Source: Candidatus Helarchaeota archaeon
Lineage (GTDB): Archaea > Asgardarchaeota > Lokiarchaeia > Helarchaeales > HEL-GB-A
NCBI GenBank assembly: GCA_013375455.1
Contig: JABXJT010000010.1
Span: 1 to 64,000, forward strand
Direction: 5' to 3'
Length of the DNA stretch: 64,000 bases
Shown here: positions 20,501 to 28,525 of the stretch, in pieces
Layout: the number at the start of each line of letters is the position of its first letter
How positions within the stretch are numbered: position 1 is the first letter of the stretch
Made by a program: the position numbers and the translations under genes
The notes under the pieces: model-generated
What the model was told of the DNA's origin: nothing
What the model saw: the letters and a program-made list of their open reading frames with translations, nothing else
Database searches by the model: none

Positions 20501-23006
20501 TGTGGATGCCTCACGGAATATGCTGATTTACAATACTGCGAATAATAATATGTGGAATGGAATTCATCTAAAGGACAATAATAATGGTACAATTAGCAAT
20601 AACACTGCCAATCTCAATAATTATATAGGAATCTGTTTAGAATATTCAAATTATAATATTATTTCTTGGAATATTTTGCATGATAATAAGAAAAGCATTT
20701 ATGAAATAGAGTGTGTGGGAAATATAATACAAAATAATGATGAGTCTGATAGAGTTGGGTATGATTATCCGATAAGCATCGATGGAAATCTGGATTTTGA
20801 GATCTATAAGAGCCAAGGCAATGGCTCTGTCGGAGATCCCTACATCATAGAGAATAGACTAATAGATGCAGCTTTTCAAGGAGTTCACGGAATTTTGATA
20901 AATAATACTGATGCATTTTTCATTATCCGTAATTGTACAATTATCAACGCCGATTCGGTGCTGCTCCTGCTGAATCGTACTTTTACAGGGATGGTACTGC
21001 ACAATGTCAGTAATGGTCGCATCACCAACAATACGGTTAATGGCAATGGGCTAGGATTCTGGTTGGCTCAATCCCATAACAACACACTAATCAACAATAC
21101 ATGCCACAACAGTTATGATACAGCAATTTATTTAGCGGATTCAAATAATAACACCCTGAACACCAATGATTTCTATCAGATCACCCGCTATCATGGCATT
21201 CACTTATTCCAATCACATTTTAATACATTAGTTTCGAACAATGTGAGCAACGTAGGACGCTGGGGAATCCGGTTATCTTCCTCCCACAATAATACACTCA
21301 CGGATAACGAGATCTGCCAGAGTGGGTGGGATGGCATTCGTTTGCAGCAATCCGCTGAAAATATATTGGTTGGCAACACCATCAAAGAAAGTTCTGAGAG
21401 TGGGATTCGCTTAGAGCAATTCTGTGATAATACTACTCTTAAATACAACGTGATCGTATTGAGTGTCGATTATGGCATTTGGGTAGATTCGACTGGTAAT
21501 GATTTGATTAATAACACGTGTTCTAATAATTCATACTATGGAATCGTCCTTGGGCGTGGCAATAATAGGCTAATCAACAGTACTATAAACCATAATGAGT
21601 GGAGTGGAATTAGGATTTCAGTCGATGCCAATGGAAACGTGTTGACGGGAAATACCATTGAAAAGAATGGAAAAAATGGAATTTTTATAGAATGTAGTTT
21701 GTGGAACTTATTGACTCAGAATGTTATTAAAGATAATGTTCAAGATGGAATTCTGATGAGTTGGGAGATGTACCTTGAACCTGACCAGAATACGTTTGAA
21801 AATAACATCATAACTGGTAATGGCGGAAATGGAATAAATATTGATACTGCTAACAGTAATACATTCATCAATAATACGATTCATAACAACACGGGGAATG
21901 GAGTTCGTATGATTTCTTTTGGTTTTGGGTGGGAATCAAATAATAACGATTTCATTGGGAACCTGATAGCGGAGAATAATGGCAATGGAGTGTGGCTAGA
22001 TGGTGGATGTAGGTTCAACTATTTCTTTCGCAATTTCATTTGGTTAAACACGCCGCCTCAAACGACGGGTGGTAGCTCAAACACATGGGCTCAAAACCTC
22101 TTTAATAACTCTGAAGACTATGATGGTGATGGCCTTCCAAATGGAGATGAACTAGTGTGGAGTACTGATCCCTTCGTAAGCGACACTGATGGTGACTCGA
22201 TACCAGATGGCTGGGAGGTGAATAATTCTTTAGATCCTTTAAACGCTACTGATGGGCTAGTAGACTTTGATTTGGACGGGCTCACAAACCTCGATGAATA
22301 TTTAAATAATCTCAATCCAATAAATCCAGATACTGACGACGATGGGCTCAATGATACTGCGGAACTCTACTTTTATCCCACAAGCGCCACCAATCCGGAT
22401 ACGGATGGCGACGGGCTCACGGATGGGGAAGAAATTCTGATCTACCTCACCAATGCGACCAACCCTGATATGGATGGCGATGGGCTTAACGATTCGGCGG
22501 AAGTCATGATCTATCTTACCAATCCGACCAAGCTGGATACGGATAGCGATGGGCTCAATGATACCGCGGAACTTTTCTTTTATCCCACAAGTGCGACCAA
22601 TCCAGATACGGATGATGATTTAATGCTCGATGGTTGGGAAGTCCTAAACTTGTTAAATCCCATAAACAACCTAGATGCATTTCTCGATTTCGATGGGGAT
22701 GGCTTGGAAAATTTCGATGAATATTTTTATCAAACCGATCCGAATAAATACGACTCAGATGAGGATGGATATTCTGATGGGGCAGAAGTCGCCGCTGGAA
22801 CCGATCCCTTAAATCCTTTTGATTTCCCACATACACCAGCTCCAGAACCCGATAGTATCCTCCTCGAGCTCTCGATTCTCATCGGGAGTATAGCCATTGC
22901 GGTAGCCATCGTGATCTATGGCTTACTCCAACGGTCCCGTCTCGTGGCACCCCCGCCCCCGAAGTCAGCACCAGCCGCTCCAGAGAAGCCCAGTAAAGTA
23001 ACTTAA
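17589..23006 (+). CDS. Giant cell-surface protein, paralogue of the upstream gene with several beta-helix blocks
   Basis: A 1805-residue exported protein. An N-terminal hydrophobic signal (IIKFLSVIILITLIVIPITIL) is followed by about five beta-helix blocks, each opening with a 'D-F-x-x-Y-x-x-x-GNGT-x-G-x-PYIIEN' header and an 'NTDAxFILRNCTVTNA' segment, then NosD-type repeats (NNTLTxNTANYN). Residues ~1510-1735 carry TSP3 calcium repeats as in the previous protein. A C-terminal helix (LLELSILIGSIAIAVAIVIYGLL) and a Pro/Ala/Lys tail end it. The ATG overlaps the upstream stop by 4 bases, with AGGAGG nearby, so the two are translationally coupled and probably made as a surface pair. Sequons are abundant. 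No enzymatic residues could be assigned; beta-helices may be lyases or purely structural. Confidence 0.85.
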   Translation: MKNIIKFLSVIILITLIVIPITILTPLLNSPASYNQPRSLKTCDNPIYIDGNGQLAAVASAGDGTVGNPYIIENYNIDAFGWLKSGILINNTNAHFILQNCIVTGADSSHSGVFLQNVSNGRIISNTLNYNYFGIRLQQSHDNSLIDNTCYKSDIQGVRMEYSNNNTLINNTLLRTKWPGDGIELFESHFNTLLSNIMNLNEHRGIRIINSHNNTLTGNIANQNRWDGIYLVNAQNNTLFMNNFSKNSYSGVVLINSPNNTLTDNTANYNVIHGVFLNGNCHNNTLTNNSADYNTIHGIYLVTSSNNTLINNTANYNSETGIYLTRSKNNTLINNTANGNVYGILLDSSNDNMIGWNVLHDIVSIREINCSGNIVTDNDIIEANVIHIYRNADFDIYTPPGNGTLGNPYIIENKVINVSNMNVEGIFIRDTDAYFTLRNCTVTNADGGHSNIVLRNVTNGKLINNTANNDGRWGNPNIPSTIYIGINLWASHNNTITNNTINNNFFGIQLTLSNNNIIEQNVLYHNRHGNREKPNCLGNTIKDNIINDLPLFIDNDDADMGMAIGGDGTPGNPYILANFVIDARGKGVPGIRLKWLSWYPNLNFILKNCIVANADPGCAGIQVYEISDWNPPQISLINNTVINCGGDGIFLQNPEDFTYIVGVNVCNNTICNNRYGIRIHNVQNGLIHSNVLYHNIAGIRTSGINPGTVIANNTIFNKPINIGDNSDFDMYKTQGIGTPGSPYVIEDMVIDLRNLAFNSISISNTDAHFILRNCTLSNAPVGFSGIVLQNVTNGKLINNTVQDNRFGIWLKQSHDNSLINNTCLQSDEAGIKLEFSNDNNLTTNNFITNSTSGNGLELVDSHFNNLQSNIASNNTRQGIRLYNSHNNTLTANIACYNGWDGIYLESAENNTLTSNTANYNNENGVYLESAANNTLTSNFANSNNKYGIYLTGNWNTLINNTAVGNKLHGIYVDASRNMLIYNTANNNMWNGIHLKDNNNGTISNNTANLNNYIGICLEYSNYNIISWNILHDNKKSIYEIECVGNIIQNNDESDRVGYDYPISIDGNLDFEIYKSQGNGSVGDPYIIENRLIDAAFQGVHGILINNTDAFFIIRNCTIINADSVLLLLNRTFTGMVLHNVSNGRITNNTVNGNGLGFWLAQSHNNTLINNTCHNSYDTAIYLADSNNNTLNTNDFYQITRYHGIHLFQSHFNTLVSNNVSNVGRWGIRLSSSHNNTLTDNEICQSGWDGIRLQQSAENILVGNTIKESSESGIRLEQFCDNTTLKYNVIVLSVDYGIWVDSTGNDLINNTCSNNSYYGIVLGRGNNRLINSTINHNEWSGIRISVDANGNVLTGNTIEKNGKNGIFIECSLWNLLTQNVIKDNVQDGILMSWEMYLEPDQNTFENNIITGNGGNGINIDTANSNTFINNTIHNNTGNGVRMISFGFGWESNNNDFIGNLIAENNGNGVWLDGGCRFNYFFRNFIWLNTPPQTTGGSSNTWAQNLFNNSEDYDGDGLPNGDELVWSTDPFVSDTDGDSIPDGWEVNNSLDPLNATDGLVDFDLDGLTNLDEYLNNLNPINPDTDDDGLNDTAELYFYPTSATNPDTDGDGLTDGEEILIYLTNATNPDMDGDGLNDSAEVMIYLTNPTKLDTDSDGLNDTAELFFYPTSATNPDTDDDLMLDGWEVLNLLNPINNLDAFLDFDGDGLENFDEYFYQTDPNKYDSDEDGYSDGAEVAAGTDPLNPFDFPHTPAPEPDSILLELSILIGSIAIAVAIVIYGLLQRSRLVAPPPPKSAPAAPEKPSKVT

Positions 23007-23191
23007 CAACACATTTCTTCAAGAAGCGAATTTCTACGTTACATAAGCAGTTTAATTTTTCCTTTATTACCTTGAAAGCTATGATTGAGGAGGTAGCTCG
23101 CTATGATACTACCATTTCTGGACCTATGGGGTAACTAGGCGGGGAAGGTTGTGTATGATCCATATAATCGTATTCATTAGAAAGTATAGGG

Positions 23192-23425
23192 TTATAATTT
23201 CCTTTTACTTGCGTTTAAGACGGTAATACCTATTATTTCTTCTTTTTCATAGCGGATTATGATATCATTGTCAGTAAGTTCGGATTCATCTGCATGGCTA
23301 GGTTTCTTAAAATTAATGTATAATACATCCGCTTCCTTGTCATAAGTGCTCCAAATTCTCGGATGCGGAATTTCCAATAAATTTGGTACGAGATTCAATA
23401 TTTTTTCTACTTCTGGGGTTCCCAT
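23192..23425 (-). CDS. DUF2283-like small protein
   Basis: A 77-residue protein with the DUF2283 pattern: 'IWSTYDKEADVLYINFKKP...' then 'ITDNDIIIRYEKEEIIGITVLNAS'-like end (D.l.i.f......E..e...dii...d..g.ivGieil.as). DUF2283 proteins are small, of unknown biochemical role, and often sit beside a small toxin-like protein. Here the partner gene upstream overlaps by 19 bases. Antitoxin-like function is inferred from that arrangement only. Confidence 0.7.
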   Translation of the reverse strand: MGTPEVEKILNLVPNLLEIPHPRIWSTYDKEADVLYINFKKPSHADESELTDNDIIIRYEKEEIIGITVLNASKRKL

Positions 23426-23727
23426 AACTTTTTTCTCCTTTCAAATTGTTTCTTCTTTCTTGTTAAGAAGGCAGTTATCACAAAACCATCTTCTTTATCT
23501 ATCTCTCTATACATTACTACTAGAAATTTCCCTTCTTCAATAGTCTTAATGGCGATTAATTCCTCAGTCTTACCTTCATAAATAATTTCCGGGTCTTTGA
23601 TGGTCTCAAGAACTTCAAAATAATAACCCGCCATCTCGGAATGTTCTTCTGTAATATGAAACCATCTTTCTTTAGGTAATCTTATTGGAACATCATTTTT
23701 AGACTTTACTTCATCTTCTTCAGTCAA
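23407..23727 (-). CDS. Small PBECR/DUF4258-like protein, possible toxin of a pair
   Basis: A 106-residue basic protein. The core 'RWFHITEEHSEMAGYY...VLETIKDPEIIYEGKTEELIAIK' followed by 'FLVVMYREI...GFVITAFLTRKKKQF' resembles the compact nuclease-like family (phage-Barnase/EndoU/colicin/RelE-like) with a His-rich start and a Lys/Arg-rich end. Such proteins are often encoded beside DUF2283, as here, with a 19-base overlap. Start TTG 23727 is the only option that keeps the full domain; no ribosome site is clear. Nuclease or toxin activity is inferred and unproven. Confidence 0.55.
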   Translation of the reverse strand: MTEEDEVKSKNDVPIRLPKERWFHITEEHSEMAGYYFEVLETIKDPEIIYEGKTEELIAIKTIEEGKFLVVMYREIDKEDGFVITAFLTRKKKQFERRKKLWEPQK

Positions 23728-23797
23728 TTTAGATCTGCAATTCCATGAATTTGGTATCCATGTATTTAGTAAGTGATTTAATTACTTATCGGTTTAA

Positions 23798-23947
23798 TCA
23801 TTATCAAAGTACAAAATTTATAAAACTAAAAATATCATAGAGATTTATTATACACCAGAGATTTATGATCCTCTTACTAAACAACGCTACAATAATTGGA
23901 AAGAAGTCAGTCAGTTTAAATTGGCGAATTTAGAAGATATTTTCTAA
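23798..23947 (+). pseudogene. Gene remnant (C-terminal fragment, no start)
   Basis: An open frame of 49 codons without ATG/GTG/TTG start reads plausible protein (..EIYYTPEIYDPLTKQRYNNW.. ..LANLEDIF stop). The codon pattern looks protein-like but the 5' end is missing. Family not recognised. It lies just upstream of a dispersed-repeat copy, in a zone with other fragments. Confidence 0.3.
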
Positions 23948-23970
23948 TTGGTGTAGGTATTTCATAAAAA

Positions 23971-24040
23971 AGTTTTTAATTTACAGGTATACCCAGCCAT
24001 TTTTTAATAAATAGTCGGTTACAAACTTAGTTCTATAAGC
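23971..24040. repeat. Dispersed intergenic repeat, copy C (both halves)
   Basis: This copy joins the two halves seen separately elsewhere: the GGTATACCC palindrome half as at 13061, then AATAAATAGTCGG and a CTATAAGC-ending half similar to 11445 and 24735. It suggests an original element of about 70 bp. Confidence 0.5.
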
Positions 24041-24049
24041 TTACAAAAT

Positions 24050-24610
24050 TTAAGGAAGAATTAAACTAAGATATATCAGCAAAGAGAGAGATAAAATTAA
24101 TCCTAATACTACAATTGCCACAAATCTAGCGGATGGTTTGTCAACAAACTCTTTTAAAGTCTTTTCAGGGGCCAATTTTATCCTTAATTTCTGGATCTTT
24201 AATCCTTTAATAAACACAAAAGGAAAACATGTTATTTGAAATATAGTAAGAATAAATGAAATGTTATAATAGTGCGTAATAAGATGGCCAATGAGTGCTA
24301 TAATTTCATAACTCATTATCGTAATCAATATATAATCAAACGAAGCACCTGCATGCCATTTCTTATAAAAGAAATAAAAAGTGATGACCAAACAATAAAA
24401 AAAAAGGCTTCTGAACACCCACATTATCTGCAATAAACCTATATAAAAATTTTCAAAACTATACTCCAATGGAACCGAACCATGAAGATACGAATAGCTA
24501 TTCCTTTCAATGAAAGAAAATATAATCTGAATTATTAATAGAATGAAATAACAGATGATAATAAAACTATATCCCTTAGAATATACATTTTTGTTAGCTA
24601 TTTCTCCCAT
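24050..24610 (-). CDS. Hypothetical multi-pass membrane protein
   Basis: A 186-residue protein with about five hydrophobic helices (for example FIIICYFILLIIQIIFSFI, SLFFYCLVITFYFFY, ILITIMSYEIIALIGHLI, ISFILTIFQITCFPFVFI and a C-terminal LSLSLLIYLSLIL). Charged residues are few, and clustered basic residues lie before the last helix, suggesting an inside loop there. I recognise no family. It stands alone on the minus strand between repeat copies; ATG 24610 is a plausible start but no strong ribosome site is seen. Confidence 0.6.
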   Translation of the reverse strand: MGEIANKNVYSKGYSFIIICYFILLIIQIIFSFIERNSYSYLHGSVPLEYSFENFYIGLLQIMWVFRSLFFYCLVITFYFFYKKWHAGASFDYILITIMSYEIIALIGHLITHYYNISFILTIFQITCFPFVFIKGLKIQKLRIKLAPEKTLKEFVDKPSARFVAIVVLGLILSLSLLIYLSLILP

Positions 24611-24734
24611 ATTACTTTCCCACCATTAATTTTTTAAATTGATAAAAAAAATGAAATACTTTCTATGAGTTCACTCAGCAGAGAGTTCAAAAGTTCTAAG
24701 AAAATAATTTTTAAAACTTAATTTAAAGTTTTCC

Positions 24735-24768
24735 TTAAATAATCGGATATAACCGTAACTCTATAAAC
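24735..24768. repeat. Dispersed intergenic repeat, copy D
   Basis: Bases 24749-24768 are identical over 20 bases to 11459-11478; the flanking 14 bases match at most positions. Confidence 0.6.
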
Positions 24769-24789
24769 TTTTTTTAGAGTTAGTTTTTC

Positions 24790-24810
24790 AATAAATAGTC
24801 GAGTATAACC
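24790..24810. repeat. Dispersed intergenic repeat, copy E (partial)
   Basis: AATAAATAGTCGAGTATAACC repeats the left and centre of copies A and D, then breaks off exactly where a GC-richer coding remnant begins at 24811, so the junction may mark an insertion or deletion point. Confidence 0.45.
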
Positions 24811-24978
24811 ACGTTTCAAGCATCACTGGATCTCCATCTGGATGATTATCAGGTTGATTTCCTGAGCAATTCCTACGCTGTCGTGCATGCGAATACGACC
24901 TTTCTCGGTCAAGTCCCCATCTCAGGCAATGGAACACTCGTCGCGAATTTTTCAGACGCCAGCCTGATCCTATACTGT
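24811..24978 (+). pseudogene. Fragment of a gene, probably from a secreted protein
   Basis: About 56 codons read as clear protein (TFQASLDLHLDDYQVDF..., ...FLGQVPISGNGTLVANF...) with codon use richer in GC than the surroundings. The composition (Ser, Asn-Thr, hydrophobic strands) suits an extracellular beta protein. There is no start, and the frame runs into the 3' end of the opposite-strand transporter, stopping at 25012. It follows directly after repeat copy E. I take it to be a remnant; parent family unknown. Confidence 0.4.
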
Positions 24979-24982
24979 TTTT

Positions 24983-25930
24983 TCATCCTACTTTTGATTT
25001 TGCTTGCTGACTAATAACAATAATACTACCTATAATCAATATAATTCCTATTACATGATAAATTGTAAAGAGTTCTCCCAAAAGGATTACCCCAAATATA
25101 GAAGTGACGATGATCTGCGGTGTTATGATAATTGTAGTGAAATATACATCAAGAAACTTTAACATTTTATACCAGCAAAACAAATTAATTCCGTAAATCA
25201 AACCCATTATAATGTAAAAAAACGCATTAACTGGATCAAGAACCATGCTAATCTGCTCTCCAAATATTATTACATAAGATCCTATTAAGACCGCTGCTGA
25301 AATGGAATTTCTAGCAATCAACAACCCCGATGATGATGCTATTTCGTTACTCAAATAGGGCTTAGTACAAGTATGCACCACCATCCAGAAGGCCGCACAA
25401 ATTAATATCAAAATTACCCCCAGATTGAGTTCTAAAAGATGGAATGCCCCTTGCGTCACGGCGAGTACCATTCCAAAGAATAAAACAAATGCGAACACCA
25501 CTTGAATTTTTGTAATTCGCTCTTTCAATAACAGGAATCCGAAGAGTAATCCAAAAATAGAAGTTGTCTTCAATGTTAACCCTCCATTGATCGATCCCGC
25601 CCACAATAATCCTTCAAAATACAAGAAGTAAATCAACGAGGTGGACAATCCAACAATAATGTATAATTTCCATTTAGATTTTCCAAAATAGAATTTATCA
25701 TCGGAGCGGATTCTTAATTCATTTTCGGTATCTTCTGACTTTCTATGATTTAACCATCTCTCAATTAAGAGAATTGGTATAAAAAATAAGACTTGGAATA
25801 GGCTGCTCATGCCTGAAAAAACTTGACTGTCTAATTCACCAGGTCTAGCGTTTGCGACAACTGGCAATATCCCACCTACAAAAATTGAAATTGCTGCATA
25901 AATAAGCCCGTATTTTGTATTTCTATTCAA
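24983..25930 (-). CDS. EamA/DMT-superfamily transporter
   Basis: A 315-residue membrane protein with about ten transmembrane helices in two homologous halves, as in the EamA (drug/metabolite transporter) family. Markers are the N-terminal 'YGLIYAAISIFVGGILPVVA', the first-half end 'KTTSIFGLLFGFLLLKERITKIQ' and the second-half 'ITPQIIVTSIFGVILLGELFTIYHVIGIILIIGSII', where the glutamate in LLKERIT/LLGELFT is typical. A charged cytoplasmic loop (residues ~60-85) is somewhat long. Substrate cannot be predicted. The start is TTG 25930, since no ATG is in frame upstream. It is divergent from the gene at 26023. Confidence 0.85.
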   Translation of the reverse strand: MNRNTKYGLIYAAISIFVGGILPVVANARPGELDSQVFSGMSSLFQVLFFIPILLIERWLNHRKSEDTENELRIRSDDKFYFGKSKWKLYIIVGLSTSLIYFLYFEGLLWAGSINGGLTLKTTSIFGLLFGFLLLKERITKIQVVFAFVLFFGMVLAVTQGAFHLLELNLGVILILICAAFWMVVHTCTKPYLSNEIASSSGLLIARNSISAAVLIGSYVIIFGEQISMVLDPVNAFFYIIMGLIYGINLFCWYKMLKFLDVYFTTIIITPQIIVTSIFGVILLGELFTIYHVIGIILIIGSIIVISQQAKSKVG

Positions 25931-25982
25931 TCGAAAATGCCATCCATTCCATTCTTTTATGGGTTCCTTCTTTTCTAAACAC

Positions 25983-25989
25983 TTATAAA
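25983..25989 (+). promoter_or_regulatory. Likely TATA box of the gene at 26023
   Basis: TTATAAA lies about 37 bases before the ATG at 26023, which places the expected archaeal transcription start some 10 bases upstream of the start codon. No ribosome site precedes the ATG, so the mRNA may be nearly leaderless. Confidence 0.35.
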
Positions 25990-26022
25990 CATATTCCGTC
26001 TATTGTAACGAAAAAATAAACC

Positions 26023-27201
26023 GTGATGATTATGGCTCCATATACATATGGTGATATTCCAGATGAGATCCCAACGAAACCCTACACCCCTCTTGCAAAA
26101 CACATTTGGAAACTTCACCAAGAGTTTGGATATGACTTGCAGAAACGAATGATAGTCGCCTCCGTTGACTACATGTATGCAGAATTGAAGGAACGGCTCG
26201 ATACCACGATTTCCGCAGCAAAGGCTATAATAGATGGGGATATTAAAAATCCCCAAAAAATTGTGAGCTACACGCTTTTCCCGCCGGTATTAAGTATTCG
26301 GGGGGATTTAGCACAAGGACTCAATAAATTACTCTTTGGCGAATCTACAGATACGACATTCGTTGTATTGAACGATGCGGAAGATGGGAAGATTTTTTTC
26401 ATTCTAAATGCTCATTGTGAGGATGGGATACCCGTGGATTGGTGGTTGGTGAAGCCTGATGATGACCTTTTAGACCGCCGGCATTTGCGTTTAGGCTATA
26501 AAATCCGTGATCTTCCTGCAAAAATTAAATTCAATTTTACAGATATAGGGAATAAACTACAAGATATCCTACGAGACGTTCGGAACGAACGAGCTCCACA
26601 ATGGACAAACTCTACTTACATTATAGGTATGGTTTGGGGGGGTGCAATGGCAAACATGTTACTGGAGCGTTCAAGTTGGGAAGCTTTTGCAGGGATATGG
26701 GATGGAATTAGTGCAAAGAAAGCGTATGGCATGCCCGACTATTGGTTCGCTTTTGTTCCTTGGCCTCCATTGATAAATACAATGGCAATAATGGGGCGGA
26801 AACCGTTTGCGTTAAGGTTAGCTGGATTGGCAACTGGGCATCAATTATATCTACAGGGTTTAGAAAAAGTAGGTATTGACTGGCTAACGAATAATTTTCC
26901 AGAAGTCTGGTCCGTGGCTATTAAGAAACAATTAAAAGAAACGGGGATTCCTCCGCCCAGCCAGACAATTGAATGTAAACTCCCAAAAACCAAGGACAAG
27001 AAAACTTACAAAGAAGGTAAATTCGATTGGACTTACCCCAATCCTGATGAGTTCATTCAATTAGACCAATTAGGCGTGACCTTTGAGGATGCACTTGAAG
27101 GTGTTTTTACAAATATTACTCACGAGAGTGAAGGTCCCTTTACCCATGATAACGTAATTTCCATCGGCTTGGGTAAAAATACAAAAGTACTTAAAGAATA
27201 A
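26023..27201 (+). CDS. Conserved-looking protein of unknown function
   Basis: A 392-residue soluble protein that I do not recognise. It has no signal peptide and no clear transmembrane helix, though a Gly/Ala-rich stretch (IIGMVWGGAMANMLLE) near residue 205 is fairly hydrophobic. Trp is frequent (DWWLVKP, WAFV.WPPL, PEVWSV), and there are several Asp-rich turns (KPDDDLLDRR). The C-terminal ~70 residues are Lys/Pro-rich before a more ordered end. No nucleotide-binding or metal motif is convincing. ATG 26023 is used; ATG 26026 and ATG 26032 are close alternatives. The gene converges on the MaoC-like gene with a 20-base gap, T-rich on the plus strand. Confidence 0.75.
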   Translation: MMIMAPYTYGDIPDEIPTKPYTPLAKHIWKLHQEFGYDLQKRMIVASVDYMYAELKERLDTTISAAKAIIDGDIKNPQKIVSYTLFPPVLSIRGDLAQGLNKLLFGESTDTTFVVLNDAEDGKIFFILNAHCEDGIPVDWWLVKPDDDLLDRRHLRLGYKIRDLPAKIKFNFTDIGNKLQDILRDVRNERAPQWTNSTYIIGMVWGGAMANMLLERSSWEAFAGIWDGISAKKAYGMPDYWFAFVPWPPLINTMAIMGRKPFALRLAGLATGHQLYLQGLEKVGIDWLTNNFPEVWSVAIKKQLKETGIPPPSQTIECKLPKTKDKKTYKEGKFDWTYPNPDEFIQLDQLGVTFEDALEGVFTNITHESEGPFTHDNVISIGLGKNTKVLKE

Positions 27202-27221
27202 CTCCAATTCATTTTTCTTTT

Positions 27222-28304
27222 TCAATAATATAATTGATATCGAGACCCACTTGTTACCGCTTCGGTGTATTTAGTAGATTCTTGTTTTAAAAAACAATAT
27301 TCTTCAACATCAACATAAAATTTCTTTATTCCATCCACAACCTCAAAAAATTTTCTCTTTATTTTCAATCTAATAAGAATCTCATCATTTACTTTTATTG
27401 CCCGCTTAAAAACTGCTTCATCTTTTTTAATAAGCCGAAATCCTGCCCCTAACAACTCTAATACACCAGTACCAGAAAACCAAGCACTTATTAATGCTCC
27501 ATGCGCGATATTTTTGCCTTCAAATGCCTTCAAATCCTTTGCAAACTCCGGATCAGTATGTAAGGGATTATAATCTCCACTAATGAGAGCAAAGAGGAGA
27601 ATCATTTTATGTGTAACTTGGATTGAAATCTCGACGACATCTCCCTCTTGGATGACCTCAAATGATTTTGGTTTATGAGATGGGTATAACTCCTGCCTCA
27701 GGGATTGATAATCCAGTTGGGAGAGATCCTCAGGAAGACTAAATTGAATCCTAGGTATTAATTCACTTTTTTGTTCGTTTAAAGGGCGAACTTTTTTTAA
27801 GATTCCTGCAAGAGCCTTCGTTTCTGCAACTTTAACAAGATCCTCCCCTTCTTTAATATATACAATCTGTTCCAAATCAGCGTAATACCTTTCTTTGCCT
27901 TTTACCTTTTTGGAATATTTTTTTGCGACTTCTCCCTTGATGAATAAGGTGTTCGTGTCTAATGTGATGGGTGAATAAAAATATGCTTCCCCCTTCTTCA
28001 CAAGGAAGATATTTTCCCCACCAAGATAACAACCTCCTACCGCAGAAATGAATGGCATGATAAGGGCGCTCGGAACAAAACTTTTTCCTTCTATATAACA
28101 TATATGATCATGGTTCCCTGTTAGTAACATGTACAGGAGTTTTAATTTCTCAGTAGGATTCACCTCCAGAATAACTGAGTCGCCTTCTTGCAAGTCGTCC
28201 CAGTAAATTTTTCGAAGTTTAATCTTCGGAACTGCCGCGATGAGTTGTTGATCTGTAAATTGATCCAAAATCGGCGGTAATTTAAATTCTAATTTATTTT
28301 TCAA
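27222..28304 (-). CDS. MaoC-like double hot-dog protein
   Basis: A 360-residue protein made of two hot-dog halves. The C-terminal half carries the hydratase-2/MaoC signature: 'FALISGDYNPLHTDPEFAKDL' (the catalytic Asp...Asn-x-x-His trio) and 'IAHGALISAWFSG'. The N-terminal half has a related outline (MLLTGNHDHICYIEG...VPSALIMPFIS) but without a clear His-containing catalytic trio, so it may only be structural. MaoC-like proteins hydrate enoyl-CoA or bind acyl-CoA thioesters. The context of thiolase, HMG-CoA-synthase-like and DUF35 genes 2-5 kb upstream on the same strand fits CoA-thioester metabolism. The exact substrate is not readable. The ATG has no clear ribosome site. Confidence 0.75.
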   Translation of the reverse strand: MKNKLEFKLPPILDQFTDQQLIAAVPKIKLRKIYWDDLQEGDSVILEVNPTEKLKLLYMLLTGNHDHICYIEGKSFVPSALIMPFISAVGGCYLGGENIFLVKKGEAYFYSPITLDTNTLFIKGEVAKKYSKKVKGKERYYADLEQIVYIKEGEDLVKVAETKALAGILKKVRPLNEQKSELIPRIQFSLPEDLSQLDYQSLRQELYPSHKPKSFEVIQEGDVVEISIQVTHKMILLFALISGDYNPLHTDPEFAKDLKAFEGKNIAHGALISAWFSGTGVLELLGAGFRLIKKDEAVFKRAIKVNDEILIRLKIKRKFFEVVDGIKKFYVDVEEYCFLKQESTKYTEAVTSGSRYQLYY

Positions 28305-28429
28305 AATAAATCAAACTTCCAAAAAATATTTTCCAGGATTTTTTACTATTTTAAAAGTATAATTTTTCAATTAAAAATTTCTTCTATATAATATGTTCGA
28401 AATGTGATTAAGTGATAAAAAAAAAGTGA

Positions 28430-28525
28430 TTATTTGGGATTTTTCAATTCTGGTCGAAATTTCAAGCCATACCGTCGCACGCTCTCTTGTTCATAGATGA
28501 TCCGAAATACCGCAGTTACTCGGGT
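28430..28525 (-). pseudogene. Truncated copy of the DUF35 gene 3' end
   Basis: Thirty-one codons and a stop encode TRVTAVFRIIYEQESVRRYG and onward, matching the last 31 residues of the intact DUF35 protein at 30364 except for one residue (S for G). The homology begins exactly at the stop of the endonuclease gene and continues a few bases past its own stop. DNA identity is high but several silent sites differ, so the duplication is not brand new. Confidence 0.9.

Noticed and set aside
23081..23134. Short frame MIEEVARYDTTISGPMG after the second surface gene
   Set aside because: Seventeen codons only, no family signal; may be a remnant but cannot be supported.
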